Below, one piece after another: positions 1 to 12,938 of a stretch of 64,000 nucleotides of DNA. Numbering within the stretch: the stretch's first letter is position 1; the number at the start of each line of letters is the position of its first letter. The notes below the pieces were generated by a model, which was not told the origin of the DNA, did not search any database, and saw only the letters and a program-made list of their open reading frames with translations. The DNA lies in NCBI GenBank assembly GCA_019400425.1, contig JAFREE010000001.1, forward strand, positions 310,001-374,000, given 5' to 3'. The DNA comes from Hymenochaete sp. R1. Its lineage: Eukaryota > Basidiomycota > Agaricomycetes > Hymenochaetales > Hymenochaetaceae. A program made the position numbers and the translations under genes.

Positions 1-41
1 ATCATTTTGAATTACATTAACTGGTTTCACTGCAATTTCAG

Positions 42-3000
42 CCGCCAACGTATCGCCAGAATGGCAAATAGCAATAGCAAAGGCGAAAAGTGCCGTGACC
101 AATCTTACGTTAGAGGACAAAGTAAATCTTGGAACAGGTGAGTTCTGAGTAGGTGGTGTACTTGTCTCCGCTAATTACTCGCATATGCATAGGGGTTGGA
201 TACTTCAAAGGTATGGATTCTCACGATACCACAGCTGGCTGATGGCCAGACCCACGACAACTAGGACCTTGTATTGGGAATACGCCTGCAATTGATAAAA
301 TCAATTACCCAGGATTGTGCTTAGAAGGTTCTTGAATATGTCAACACACTTACGGAACTTAATACAATGAAGCCATTTTAGACAGCCCGCTTGGTGTGCG
401 GTACGCAGATCTAGTATCGGCTTTCCCTCCGTGAGCCTGCTTTTAAATCTTACTAACTTCTGCCAACAGAAACTAACTTCTTTTCTGACAGAGGAATCAA
501 TGCGGCCGCGACGTGCGTATTACTTTTGCGGAACCCATATCGATTTTTGACAAAAAATCCAGGTTCAATCGTGATCTGATTCGTAGACGCGGTGTTGCAA
601 TGGGATCCGAACATAGAGGAAAAGGCGTCAACGTTGCACTCGGTCCTTCAATGTTCGGGTTGTAACTTCCCTAATCGCTCATCAAAAGACTGACTTGTGA
701 ACTGTAGGAATATAATGCGTGCCCCGGCCGCTGGTAGAAATTGGGAAGCTTTTGGTGGAGACCCATATTTGTCAGGGGAGGCTGCGTTTGAGACTATCCA
801 GGGAATGCAGTCTGCAGGCGTCCAAGCCAACGCTAAGCATTTCATCAACAAGTGAGACCTTGTTTTCTTATCATATACTCCAGCTAACCATTATATCATA
901 GTGAGCAAGAGCATTCTCGTGAGCAAGAATCATCAAATGTTGACGACAGGTATGTTATCGATTTACGAGAGAAAAAATGTCAGCTAACTTAAGGCAGAAC
1001 GGTACTGCCTCTATTCTTTTCTCCTTTTCTCTTTCGTTGATGATGAGAAGCAACACGAAATATACGCGATTCCGGTGAGCCTACAGAAGCTCGCCCGCAA
1101 CACTAAAACTGACTCAATTTAGTTTTTGAGAAGTGTTCAAGCTGGTGTGGCGTCTTTCATGTGCAGTTACAGTCCGTTCCTTTCCTCTATTGTAGTTAGA
1201 TACATCAGTGACTTGGATGGTATGATATTTGCAGATCAAAGTCAGTATCTCAGATACATTATCCGACCACCACGTAACTCGTCTGATACTATACAGTCAA
1301 CAATACCTACGCATGCGAGAATGACAAGACTCTGAACGGCATTCTAAAGGGAGAGATAGGGTTTCCGGGATGTACGTAATTCGTCTCAATTTCAAGTATC
1401 CTCAGTAAAGTAACAACTGTGGTTTTTCGTCCCAGATGTCATGTCAGGTATGACCTCAAGATTTTCTTTACCATTATAAGACTCAAGCTTCTCTCCAGAT
1501 TGGTATGCCACCCATTCAACAAGCAAAGCAGTCAATTCAGGTCTAGACGTAAGTACTTATGAACGAGATTTAAAAGGAAGTGGTCCAAATATTGCTTGCA
1601 GATGACCATGCCCGGGGACATTGTCCCAATCTTGGGTGGGAGGTATGTTGACATTTCTGTCGGATTTATGTAGCGTAACTGACGTATCTCATTTAGCTAC
1701 TTTGGCCTTGCCCTAGAGATTGCAGTCCAAGCCGGTGACGTATCGGAGGAACGCATCGATGCAAGTCCAATAAATTGCAAGTATCCGTCAGTACCTTACT
1801 TTTCTTTTAGGATCTCGCTACACGTATCCTAGCGGGTTGGTATCTAGTAGGTCAGGACTCGGGATATCCATCCGTCAACTTCAATGCATGGTTGTCCTTT
1901 CTTGGAGAGCATGTCAACGTGCAGGATGATCATGCCAGGTGAATCTTGCTATTTTCCGTTCTTATATCCATTATCAAGCTCACATTGTATTCTTGAGTCT
2001 CATCCGCGAGATCGGGGGTGCTTCTACTGTCCTTTTGAAGAACAAGAATAGCGCCTTGCCTTTGGTCGCACCTCGGACCATCGCAGTTGTCGGCAACGGT
2101 GCAGGCAACTCATCAAAGGGACCAAATGGGTATGCATGAATATGAATTCAATTAGGACCATTTGATTACTAATAAGGCTTCCGTAAAGATACGCTGACCG
2201 AGGCGGTGACGATGGAGTTTTAGCCATGGGATGGGGGAGCGGGTGCGTGTAGTGCATAAATCCAAGAAATTACTGATTGCAAACGTACATTCATCAAAGT
2301 ACATGTGATTTCCCTTACCTCGTTGCGGTGTGTCCTTTTCACGAGTGTGAGCGAAGTAGTTCTAGGGAATTGATTTTTTTTGCAAAGCCGGTAGACGCTA
2401 TAACGGCCCGCTCCTCCTCCAATGGGACAAACATCACTTCGTCATTAAGCGATTCAGATACGGACGCTGCGAAAGAAGCTGCTACTGATAAAGACGTTGC
2501 TTTTGTTTTCATCACTGCTGATAGTGGGGAAGCTTACATTACCGTTGAGGGTGCGTTTTGGAATTGTCCCATCTCTTAGAATACTAATCTTCTGTAATAG
2601 GCAATGCGGGCGATCGAAATGATCTTTTCGCCTGGCACGATGGAGTGAGTTCAAGTGTTATTATCCACTAGATGAGTCTTTTAACTAAACATTCGGGCTA
2701 GGACACTTTGGTACAAGCGGTTGCTTCTGTCAACAATAACACTATTGTAGTTGTAAACACAGTTGGCCCTATAATCACGGAGGCGTGGGTCGAGCACGAA
2801 AATGGTGAGGCACTTATAAGAGATTATGAGGAACCTATGAACTGAATGATTATGTAGTCACCGCGGTGGTTAGTCAAAATCTCCTTTGATTTGTGCCCGT
2901 GTTCATGCTCTTCTTTCCGTCTTCGTGTTTTGTGCGGCTCACTTTGGCTTATTCTTAGGTTTGGGCAGGCTTGCCAGGACAAGAAGCAGGTAAAAGAGCC

Positions 3001-3842
3001 TGATTTTTGTCTTCTGTCGAGAGTATTAAACTCCTCTTCAAAATACAGGGAACTCATTAGTAGATATCTTATACGGCGATGTCAATCCTAGTGGCAGGTT
3101 GCCGTACACAATCGCCAAAAACGCTACCGACTACTCCGCCCAAGTGATCTACGAGTCAAACACGAATATACAAATAAACTACACGGAAGGATTGTTTGTA
3201 GACTACAGGCATTTTGACGAGGTAAGCTCTTCTCTCTCCTTAATCATGGAAGACCTGTGTTGATTACTCGTCAAAGACCGGGATTGAGCCCCGCTTCGAG
3301 TTCGGGTTTGGTTTGAGCTACACGACCTTTGATTACTCAGACTTGACCATATCTGGCTCGACTTCGGGCGGAGATCGTCAGCCCAACGGAGCTGGTCAAA
3401 GCTTGGATCCATGGTATCCCCCGTTTCTCCATCTATGAGATAGAGAATATCATAACTAACGAAACCATTGACAGGTTGCATGACAACGTGGTCAATGTCA
3501 CTTTCACAGTGAGGAATAATGGAACCGTGGACGGAACTGAGGTTTGTATTTAGCTCGACTATCATGAATACGCGGTCATTAAAGGCACACTAGATCCCCC
3601 AACTCTACACGTCTCCCCCGCAAACAGCAAACAGCGCGCCGAAGAATCTGAAAGGGTTTGAAAGTGTTCCACTCGCAGCTGGAGATTCACAGCAAGTAAC
3701 CATGCAACTCTCCCGCTTCGATCTTTCTATTTGGAACGTCGAGACGCAACGCTATGAATTGCATGTTGGAGATACTGGCATTTCTATTGGGGCGAGTAGT
3801 CGGGATATACGATTGACGGGTAGCTTGAATGTCGGGCTTTGA
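42..3842 (+). CDS. GH3 beta-glucosidase, 5' end outside the window
   Basis: Secreted-type glycoside hydrolase family 3 beta-glucosidase that splits cellobiose and short beta-glucans. The window opens inside an intron whose acceptor is at 40-41, so the signal peptide and first exon(s) are missing. The gene is cut into well over a dozen exons. Reading across them gives, in order: [83 protein letters not shown], then MSDW near 1441-1505, whose Asp is the known GH3 nucleophile. That Asp codon is itself split by an intron (G at 1447, AT at 1499-1500). Further on come the second alpha/beta domain ([20 protein letters not shown] at about 2519-2630; [10 protein letters not shown] near 3300) and a fibronectin type III-like C-terminal domain (about 3475-3842) ending in TGA. 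Family identity is certain; some internal exon edges are approximate. Confidence 0.9.
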
Positions 3843-4158
3843 TGTTGTGTGATAAGGACTTTGTAAGACTTTGTCAGAGACGGACTGAACTTATTCCACG
3901 CGTTATTGGACTTCATATTGGGAATAGTTGTATCTAGGATGTTGTTTAGCTGTCACAGTAGCTGTGAATTCCATTCATTTAATTTCTCAAACACTTTCAA
4001 GCCACATTCTATGCCAGCGCTGAGGATGACTAAGATGTGTCGAATAAGCAGATCGACAGAGTTTGCCGAAAACGCGACTCGGCGAGAGCGTTGCGCAGCT
4101 CAAGCTTGAAATTAACTTCTTGAGTTCCTCTCCCAGACTCCGCTGCGTCCATCCAAAA
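3843..4158. other. Spacer between GH3 and PHB1
   Basis: About 315 bases holding the GH3 3' flank and the PHB1 promoter and leader. No gene or clear TATA box is seen. Confidence 0.5.
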
Positions 4159-5112
4159 ATGGCTCTCCCAAATGCGCTTTCGAGGCTCATTGTGCCATTG
4201 GGGGTCGGAGCCTTTGTGTTGCAATCCAGCATCTATGACGTGCCAGGCGGATACCGTGCCGTACTTTTCGACCGGTTTTCAGGAGTGCAACCTAATGCAA
4301 CGGCGGAAGGCACACACTTTTTGGTGCCAGGTCTGCAAAGAGCTATCTTATATGATGTGAGAATCAAGCCGAGGGTGAGTGTAGCCTAGTTTCTTATGTG
4401 GCTTGGGGCAGGTGATTTACATGTACTTTTGCACGACGAAAAGAACATTTCGACTACGACGGGTTCGAAGGATCTTCAAATGGTGTCCATCACTCTGCGT
4501 GTCATGTCGAGACCGGACGTAAAGCAACTACCTAGGATTTATCAGTCGCTTGGAATGGGTAGGTCACTGTCACTTTCTCGACCCTTCCTGTCGCTCAACG
4601 CTTATTCAATGTTTATTTTAGACTATGACGAACGAGTACTGCCTTCAATCGGAAACGAAGTGCTTAAGAGCATTGTCGCACAATTCGACGCGGCAGAGCT
4701 CATCACCCAGCGAGAAGTGGTCTCGTCTCGAATTCGGGAGGACTTGCTTGCACGAGCGGGCGAGTTCCACATCCAGTTAGAAGACGTGTCGATTACGCAC
4801 CTGACGTTTGGGAAGGAGTTCACGCAAGCCGTCGAGGCGAAGCAAATTGCGCAGCAAGACGCTGAGAGAGCTAAGTTCATTGTGGAGAAGGCTGAGCAGA
4901 TGCGACAGGTTGCTGTGATTCGAGCGGAGGGAGAGGCGGAGGGAGCAGCATTGATTTCAAAAGCGCTGGACAAGGTTGGGGAGGCGTTCGTTGCGTTCAA
5001 GCGGATCGAAACATCCAAGTCGATTGCTGCGTCGTTGGTGTCGAATCCCAATGTGTCGTATATTCCGAGTGGGGGAGGGAACATCCTGTTGAATGTACCT
5101 ACTCGAAAGTAG
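4159..5112 (+). CDS. PHB1: Prohibitin 1, inner mitochondrial membrane scaffold
   Basis: Prohibitin subunit of the ring-shaped PHB1/PHB2 complex of the mitochondrial inner membrane, which chaperones respiratory subunits and restrains the m-AAA protease. Exons 4159-4374, 4444-4558 and 4622-5112 join to 273 residues, the usual PHB1 length. The start MALPNALSRLIVPLG leads into a hydrophobic N-terminal anchor. It is followed by the SPFH/band-7 domain with YRAVLFDRFSGVQ, GTHFLVPG, GSKDLQMVSITLRV and VLPSIGNEVLKSIVAQFDA, then a C-terminal coiled coil rich in QQDAERAKFIVEKAEQ. The second intron (63 nt) has no stop and keeps frame, so an unspliced reading would insert 21 residues; the family sequence LGMDYDERVLPSIGNEV shows it is removed. 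An in-frame extension upstream of 4159 has no ATG. Confidence 0.95.
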
Positions 5113-5515
5113 CACTATAGTAAAATACAGCAAGAATCTAATGATATCATTTATTATTCCTGAGGTGATCGTGGGAAGAAGTTACGAAAAATGGAATGAG
5201 GAACAGGACATCCCTCGTCCCCTCGAGTCCATCGCTCGCTTGCTGGAAGTTGTACAGTCGTCGTCGTTGCTTTTCGATTTGAGATTGTCGTCGTCGCTCC
5301 TCGTTTCCTCTCTCTCTCTCTCTGTTCTCCTCGTCTCTTTCTTTCTCTCTCTCTCCCTCTCTTCCTCTATCTGTTTTCTTTATCTCATCATCATTTATAT
5401 TCTCTTCGGTAATCATCCTATCTTCATCCTGGTCAAAATTTCATCGCTCACCAAGTATCACTTTCAGGCCTTCCTCCTCTCTCCATCTCTCTGTGTTTCT
5501 CATCTTTCACAAGTC
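5113..5515 (+). promoter_or_regulatory. PUB1: PHB1/PUB1 spacer with CT-rich leader
   Basis: The 3' flank of PHB1 passes into a strongly pyrimidine-rich tract (about 5265-5490, long TCTC runs) just before the PUB1 start codon. Such CT tracts commonly mark the core promoter or leader of highly expressed fungal genes; that role is inferred here. Confidence 0.5.
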
Positions 5516-7148
5516 ATGAACACGCTTATGCCAGCCGCTGGCTCTGCTGCTGAGGCTCAGGTATGTCATATTCTCGCGTGTTTTTCCCCTATCGCCACGA
5601 GTTTCCAACCGATTCCCTTTCTTCCCCGCACCGCATTTCACTCCGCAATCGCATCTTCATGCGTGTAGAGACGTGCGGTGAGTCCTGTGTCCTTCTTTTT
5701 CGTACGTTCGATAAGTCTGACGATTTTCAACGCCCTTCTCTAGCATCTGTACGTCGGTAATCTGAGGTGTGTCCCATCATGTCGTGTCTTACCCCACGCA
5801 TCTGGTTACTGATCTGCCCTATTCAGTCCTCGATGCACAGAGTACATGCTCTCCGAGATCTTCTCCGTGGCCGGCCCAGTTCAGCACGTTAAAATTATTC
5901 CGGACCGTAACTACCAGCATGGTGGCCTTAACTACGGTTTTGTCGAGTACATGGACATGCGCGCTGCGGAGACCGCATTGCAGACCCTCAATGGACGCAA
6001 AATTTTCGACTCCGAGATCCGTGTCAACTGGGCTTACCAGGGCTCGACTGCGAAGGAGGACACGTCTGGCCACTTCCACGTCTTTGTGGGCGACCTCTCC
6101 CCCGAAGTGAATGATGCCGTCCTCGGAAAGGCGTTCTCCGCCTTCGGCACCCTCTCCGATGCGAGGGTCATGTGGGACATGAACTCTGGAAAATCCCGCG
6201 GTTATGGTTTCCTTGCCTTCCGTGATAAGACCGATGCTGAACAGGCTATTGCGACCATGAATGGTGAATGGCTTGGTTCGCGTGCTATCCGCGTCAACTG
6301 GGCGAACCAGAAGACTCAGGGCGCAATGCCTGCACCCACACGCCCGACTGGCGCTGGAGGTGCTCCGGCTCCTATCAACTTCCTAGGAGGCCCTCTTTCG
6401 TACGAGACGGTTGTTCAGCAAACGCCAGCATTCAACTCTACCGTTTACGTTGGCAATCTCGTGCCTTACTGCACTCAGGCGGATCTTATCCCGTTGTTCC
6501 AATCCATCGGTTACTTGTCCGAGATTCGTATGCAGTCGGACCGAGGCTTCGCGTTCGTGAAGCTGGACACGCACGAGAATGCTGCGATGGCCATTGTCCA
6601 ACTCCAAGGCCAGATGGTGCACGGACGTCCCATCAAATGCAGCTGGGGTAAGGATAGGGCGGATGGAGGTACCGTCCAGCCAGCGGCGGCGATAAGCCCT
6701 AACCCGAGTGCTGCTCCGTACGGAGTGAGTTCTGGTTTACATTTTTATTTTTTTGGCCTTTTCTCACTAGAGTATTTCAGGACATGCAATCCAATCCATA
6801 CGGCATGCCTCAGGCTAACACATACGGTCAGTACGGATTCCCTGGCTACCCAGGCTTCGGTGGTGCAGGCGCTACAGGCGCTGCTCCAGGTATGCCAGCT
6901 GCAACGACCGGTGCTGCCGCCACAGGTGCTGCTGGTGCTCCGGCTGCACCTGGAGCTGATGGCGCTGCCGCACAAGGTGCTCAAGGTCAATGGGCGAGCA
7001 ACCCGAGCCAGTACTACAACTACTGGGGTGGTAAGTGTTCATTTATCCCTTCTTCTATTGCCATGAAAATTAACCGTGATTATTTGTAGGCTACTACGGA
7101 CAGCCCACTGCCGCTGCTGGCCAGGCTGATGCTACCCAGACTTCCTAA
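5516..7148 (+). CDS. PUB1: Triple-RRM RNA-binding protein, TIA-1/PUB1 family
   Basis: Poly(U)/AU-rich RNA-binding protein of the TIA-1/PUB1 type, acting in mRNA stability and stress granules. Six exons: 5516-5560, 5669-5677 (only 9 nt, coding RRA), 5744-5766, 5827-6724, 6781-7030 and 7090-7148, giving 427 residues. RRM1 starts at residue 19 with RNP2 LYVGNL and has RNP1-like NYGFVEYMD. RRM2 has VFVGDLSPEV and SRGYGFLAF. RRM3 has VYVGNLVPYC and RGFAFVKLD. The C-terminal tail is rich in Gly, Ala, Pro, Gln and Tyr (ASNPSQYYNYWGG), a low-complexity prion-like region typical of the family. The 23-nt and 9-nt exons are both needed to keep frame from the first ATG into RRM1, which supports the model. 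Confidence 0.92.
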
Positions 7149-7830
7149 GTTGTACATGCATCGTTTTGGTTGTAGTTCTGTTTTTCCCCAGTTCATTCTC
7201 CAATCTGCCATGCTGTAGTCTACTGAAGAAATTGTCTCGATCTGTCTTCCTGCTTCCGTTTCTTCTTTTTCTTTACCTTTGCCTCATCTTTTCTCTTATT
7301 TTTCTCCTCTCTAACCCTCTTCCTTGATCCTTTCTCACCCCTCTGTGCTATCGCTCTCTATCTCACTGGCATCCAGATTTCTCTAGTCCATCATGTATTG
7401 GCCATCAGCGATAACGTATTCACAAGTTTTTTTTTGTTCCTTTCCCTTCCCTTTCCCTCATCTCGACTCTGTTTTAACTGTGTCTTACCCCATTTTAGCC
7501 CCTCTCAATTTCCTTTTCTTCCCCTTCTGACCCTTTTTTATTTTGTTGATTGAAAACGCCTGTCTCGAATAAAAAGTGATCCAGTCACATTGGCGAAATT
7601 TTCCAAAGTCAAAGGCAAACCAGATATTCTTTAGCAACACATTAAACCCGATAAGATAGTTCGTACCAGTAGGAAAGTCGATTGGATTGATGAAGGAACC
7701 AAAGGGTATAGAAAAGAGTTGAAGAAAAAAACGGTAGAAACATGTATGGGGCCAAACAGCAGAGAAGATGAGCTGCGATTATATTACTTGCCATCGTTAC
7801 CCTGCTGCTGCGAGTACTCATGCCCCACAC
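7149..7830. other. Convergent 3' spacer, PUB1/ATG16
   Basis: About 680 bases shared by two 3' ends. The PUB1 side is very T/C-rich (7155-7540), followed by GAATAAAAAG near 7568, a possible poly(A) signal. No gene is supported. Confidence 0.5.
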
Positions 7831-8891
7831 TCAACCATTCGGACTCAAATTCGTCTTCGGATCCGAGATGGACTTTATCCCATCCCTCGTCTGACCCGTC
7901 TTCCTCCCTTCCCTGCCCACCCCGTTTCCCGACCCCGGCTCATCAGCGCCTCCACCACCAGTCTCCCCACCACCAGCCCCCTCGCTCGCAGAACTGGGAG
8001 GCGCCGAGTTGTTATCACGCCAGGAAAGGACGGCCTGGTGCCGGGAACGCATATCCTCGTAGAAGTCGTTGGCCTCGTTCATCTTGTTCGCCTCGCCTTG
8101 TTTGGCGTCGAGCCACCGCTGAAGGAGCTTCGCGTTGTCTCGCTGGAGGATGCCGTTGCGCTCTTCGATCTGGCCGAGCTCGAGCTGGAGGGTGCTTATT
8201 TCGTCGTGTAGGATCTAGGGTGAGAAAGAGGGCGTAAGTAGATGTATTTTCGTTATGGCTGGATCCAGTTCTTGGATGAGTGAACACATACCTGCGCAGT
8301 CCGGTCCTTCTCTGCCATCAGCTCGTTGTGCTGATCCACTTTCCGTCTCAAGACGGCAATTTCGTCCTTGCATTGTCGTATATTCTCTGACTCGCTGCGA
8401 GCCTGCTCCTCTTTCTCCCTAAGCGTCTCAGTCATCGCGAGGAGCCGTTGTGCATTTTGTCCCTGCGTCTTGTAGACGGTTGCAAGCTCGTCGCGAAGGG
8501 TCGAAATCTGTTGTTCGAGAGACTGTACATACGCTGCGCGGACGGGATTACTAGATTCCAATTGGATTCAATAACAGATATCTTGAGTCAAAGCATTGAC
8601 CTTTACGCACTCGTCTGCACCGGGGACAAATACTGTTGAGGAGTTGGGATTCGATCGAACGGACCCGACAGCTTTGAGCAGTGACGCATTACGCTCCTTG
8701 AGGAGCTTCGTCTGCTGAGCCAGTCTCTTGTCTAAATACCAAGTCTTAATAAAGATGTGGGGCTATCGAAGGCAAAGAGCTGCGGAATGGATGTACGCAC
8801 ATTGCTCGATGATTGGCGCGAAAGCAGCATCCCTGTTGTTGCGTTCGACTAGCCGTAGCCTGAGTACTTCTTGCCACGATGCTTCTGCCAT
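7831..8891 (-). CDS. ATG16: Autophagy protein 16
   Basis: Partner of the Atg12-Atg5 conjugate; the coiled coil dimerises and directs Atg8 lipidation to the phagophore. Minus-strand exons 8891-8801, 8731-8611, 8550-8292 and 8214-7831 give 284 residues. The N-terminus has the Atg5-binding helix (MAEASWQEVLRLRLVERN, ending FAPIIEQYKRLAQQ). A long coiled coil follows (VQSLEQQISTLRDELATVYK; KDEIAVLRRKVDQHNELMAEK). The diagnostic end ILHDEISTLQLELGQIEERN and RWLDAKQGEANKMNEAN is the classic Atg16 signature. The Gly/Pro-rich tail of about 60 residues looks disordered. There is no WD40 domain, as expected for fungal Atg16. An in-frame ATG 9 nt upstream (8900) is a poorer Kozak match than 8891. Third-exon entry uses a GTGCGT donor that splits a GAT codon. 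Confidence 0.9.
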
Positions 8892-9181
8892 CTTCGACAT
8901 GGGATGTGGAAGCTCAAAAGCAAGATTGATATGCTCGCCGCTTTTACCTGGATCCAACGGACGGGCTGAGGGATAAGGAGCGAGAGCTGCGCGTGTGTGT
9001 GCGGGAGGAGCGGAAGAGAAACCAGAAAAGGAAGAAAGCTGACCAAATAGCCGCCAACACGCTCCCTCGCCGGCTCTTGAGCACCGTCAGGCTCCTTGGC
9101 TTCATTCCAAACTACCATCCATCTCTTTCACCTCCTCGACTTCATTCTTCCCTTCCCATTGTCAACACCAAGCTACTCACA
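8892..9181. promoter_or_regulatory. Divergent promoter ATG16 / RAB7
   Basis: About 290 bases between two outward-facing starts, so both promoters must lie here. The RAB7-proximal part (9110-9170) is C/T-rich. Two late-endosome/autophagy genes share it, which allows but does not prove co-regulation. Confidence 0.5.
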
Positions 9182-10179
<998 letters not shown>

Positions 10180-10536
10180 ATTCTGCTTATACCAACCCCT
10201 CACACTCCTTGCGGTCCGTCCGTAGCAGGTACTGTTATCCCCTTGTCCATCGTCTGTTGCATACTCGCTTGTTTAGCCAGTCCATTTTACACCCTCTTCT
10301 GGCTCTCCTGTTGACACATCATCACTTCTACGCTTCTCATGTTTAGTCACGACCTCCTCCAGATAAGTTTATTCGATTCTCTGTTTGCGTTCTATGCCTA
10401 GAAATTGTGAATTGCGTGGCATGAAGAATGTTTTCCGGAAAATCCTACTTTTGAGAGTGAATAAGATACTTGGTCTACGCGCAACACTATATAATCCAAC
10501 GTCCCTCCACGCACGAAACGACCATAAAGTACAGAT
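10180..10536. other. Convergent 3' spacer, RAB7/BCAT
   Basis: About 357 bases of two converging 3' flanks. Nothing else is seen. Confidence 0.5.
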
Positions 10537-12322
10537 CTATGATTCCGAAACAATGACGCTCCAGTCACTCGGGATGGCCCCGAACTGCCTCCCAACAAGC
10601 TCCCTCCAAATGACCCTCGAAACAGGACCCATCCCATCTTCCCCAGTCGGGATAAGCACATCCTCCCCAAGGTATCCTATTCGATCCACAGGCGAGATGA
10701 CCGCCGCGGTGCCCGCGCCGAAAAGCTCGACGAGCTCGCCGTTTTTGGACGCGGTTTTCACTTCGGACATGGTAACGGGCCGTTCGGAGACGATGAGGGC
10801 GTCGAGGCCGGCAAGGGGGAGGGAGCCTGAGGCGTGGCCCCGGGCGAGAGCGAGGACGGAGTCGCGTGTGACGCCGGGGAGGATCATGCCGTCAAGGGGA
10901 GGGGTGACGAGCTCGAAGGCTAAAAGATCATGGTTAAATTTTTTGGAGTCGGGAATATTGAGTGTGAAGCGACTCACAACCATCTGCTTTCTTGAAGACG
11001 ATAAACATGTTCATTGTGCCAACCTTTTTTGAATGAAGGACGGGTTAACACCCATTGGGGATGTATTTCGAAAGAGCGAACTTACCTCGGTCAGATGATG
11101 TTCAGAACCATGTAACCATAGGTTCTGTGTGTAACCCTGCGCTGCCGCCATCTTCTGCGGAACGACTCCTGGTGCATAGTTTGCACCCAGTTTGTAACCT
11201 CCCGTTCCTAATGAGCCTTTAGTACGCCAAATATCACTTGAATTCAGAAAACACGCTTACCACCGGGCGCAGCACGTATGAACTCGGTTGTACCATGCAA
11301 AGCGATAGGCTTGAACCCCTGTGGGTAATAAGGTCCTACAGGGCTGCAAATGACAAAGAGCAGGGCCTCGTTTGGCGGGTTAACTCCGATGCTTCTTTGG
11401 TTCCCAACTGTAAATATGCATGAGTCGTGAATTAATTGAGGGCAAGGCTGGTTCAACGTACTGAGGGTTGGACGGACGTAAAGACTGTGTCCAGGTTCTC
11501 GAGGAATCCAGTGTTTGTCAATCCGGATGAGTTCCTTGATCAGTTCGAGGAGAGCATCTCCGTCAAATGTCTGTTTGTTATCGTTGCAGTTAATCACGTC
11601 ACCATATTAGAGGTCAGAAGTCAGTTAATCAATGGCGTACAGGTAAAGCGAGCCGCTGAGCGCTCGTGTTCATGCGCCGCATGTTCATATCCGGTCGGAA
11701 AAGGGTCACTTTCCCGTTTTCATCTCGGTAGGCTTTCATGCCCTCGAACAGTGTCTGAGCGTAATGGAGAACGGTAGAGCAAGGCTCTAGACTGAGAGGC
11801 CCGTCTGTGCGATTGTTATAAAGGATAATTTACCATGAGTCGATGACTCGAGCAAGCGTGGATAAGATATAACTTACATGGTTGGATGGTAGGCGCCTCC
11901 CATCCGTTGATTTGTGACCACGGGATCGTTAGCATATGGTCGGTCTATTTTTTTGGATAAGCTTTCTTTCTGACGATAAAGAATGAGGAGGGACGTACAA
12001 ATACTTTCCCGAACACGAGACTCGAAGCAGGAGGGGGCGGCCGAGGCTTAGTATTTTTAATGATCTTCAGTCTTGCAGGCTTTAACCGAAAACAGGATGA
12101 TGTAAACGCGACTTCAGCTACAATTCAACAAAAAGTTGATGTCCAGCTTACTTCAATATCTGGGAGGGAGGTGAGTTCTCCGGTCATAGGATCTCTTGTG
12201 ACGGATCCGCTCAGGTTATTGTTGTACCGAGCCGCAGAGAAGCTCAGAGGTCTTGATCTCAGATAGACATTACTAGAGAGCCTCGGAAGCCTTCTTGCAA
12301 GTCGGAAAGCTGCTGAAGCCAT
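10537..12322 (-). CDS. BAT1: Branched-chain amino acid aminotransferase, probably mitochondrial
   Basis: PLP-dependent class IV aminotransferase that interconverts Leu, Ile and Val with their 2-oxo acids using glutamate/2-oxoglutarate. Nine minus-strand exons: 12322-12152, 12064-11999, 11944-11878, 11804-11641, 11570-11462, 11407-11261, 11207-11086, 11023-10978 and 10919-10537, giving 424 residues. The N-terminus [20 protein letters not shown] is Arg/Ser-rich without acids, a likely mitochondrial presequence. Family landmarks: [64 protein letters not shown] (contains the PLP Lys), [27 protein letters not shown] and [12 protein letters not shown]. Every junction keeps frame. The gene faces the phosphogluconolactonase gene across one promoter region. 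Confidence 0.94.
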
Positions 12323-12938
12323 GTTGATGAGAAGAGAGACGTAGACGGTAGAGTGAAGGGAGAAGACAAGACTATGACTCGGTGTTTGGTCAACTGGCGG
12401 CGCTTTCTTTTGGCGACGAGTTCGTAGAGCATGGTATGAAATGGATCGACGTCGGGACTCTCGGGGAAAACACGAAATTTGATTGGTCGAAGCCAGGACG
12501 AACACGAACCTTTGCTTTCATGGTCATAACCTTCGGAGGCCATGATCACGATATTACTATTTTATATAAAGGTAAATTTAATAAGAAAGCTAAGCACGTA
12601 GTCTGAGTCTCTTCAGTCGTTTGATTTTCCTTGTAACTCATCCTGAATCCTTGGAACATGGAGAACACCGTTACTCGAGATTGAGACCTTGGAGCTCCAA
12701 AATTAACAAGATCCAGCACCCAATCCCAGTCCTTGTTAGTGTAATGCGGTGAAAAATGTCTCCGGGAAGTTTTATAGATCTTGAATTCTCGAGGGACCTA
12801 TGACGAACGTCATTAATTACTGAGTATAGTCATCCGTCAGGTCCATAACCTTAACCCGTGAGTACTCCATCGTCATCGCTATCACCGTTACTATCCCCCG
12901 CCCCCGCCACTCTCTCTTTACCTTCACCATCAACGCCC
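12323..12938. promoter_or_regulatory. Divergent promoter BCAT / phosphogluconolactonase
   Basis: About 616 bases between two outward starts. TATATAAA lies at 12563-12570 inside an AT-rich patch. It is far from both start codons, so its use as a TATA box is only possible. Confidence 0.45.

Noticed and set aside
12858..12938. GTG-initiated extension of 6-phosphogluconolactonase
   Set aside because: Nuclear fungal genes start at ATG; the first in-frame ATG is 12939 and the extension is low-complexity.
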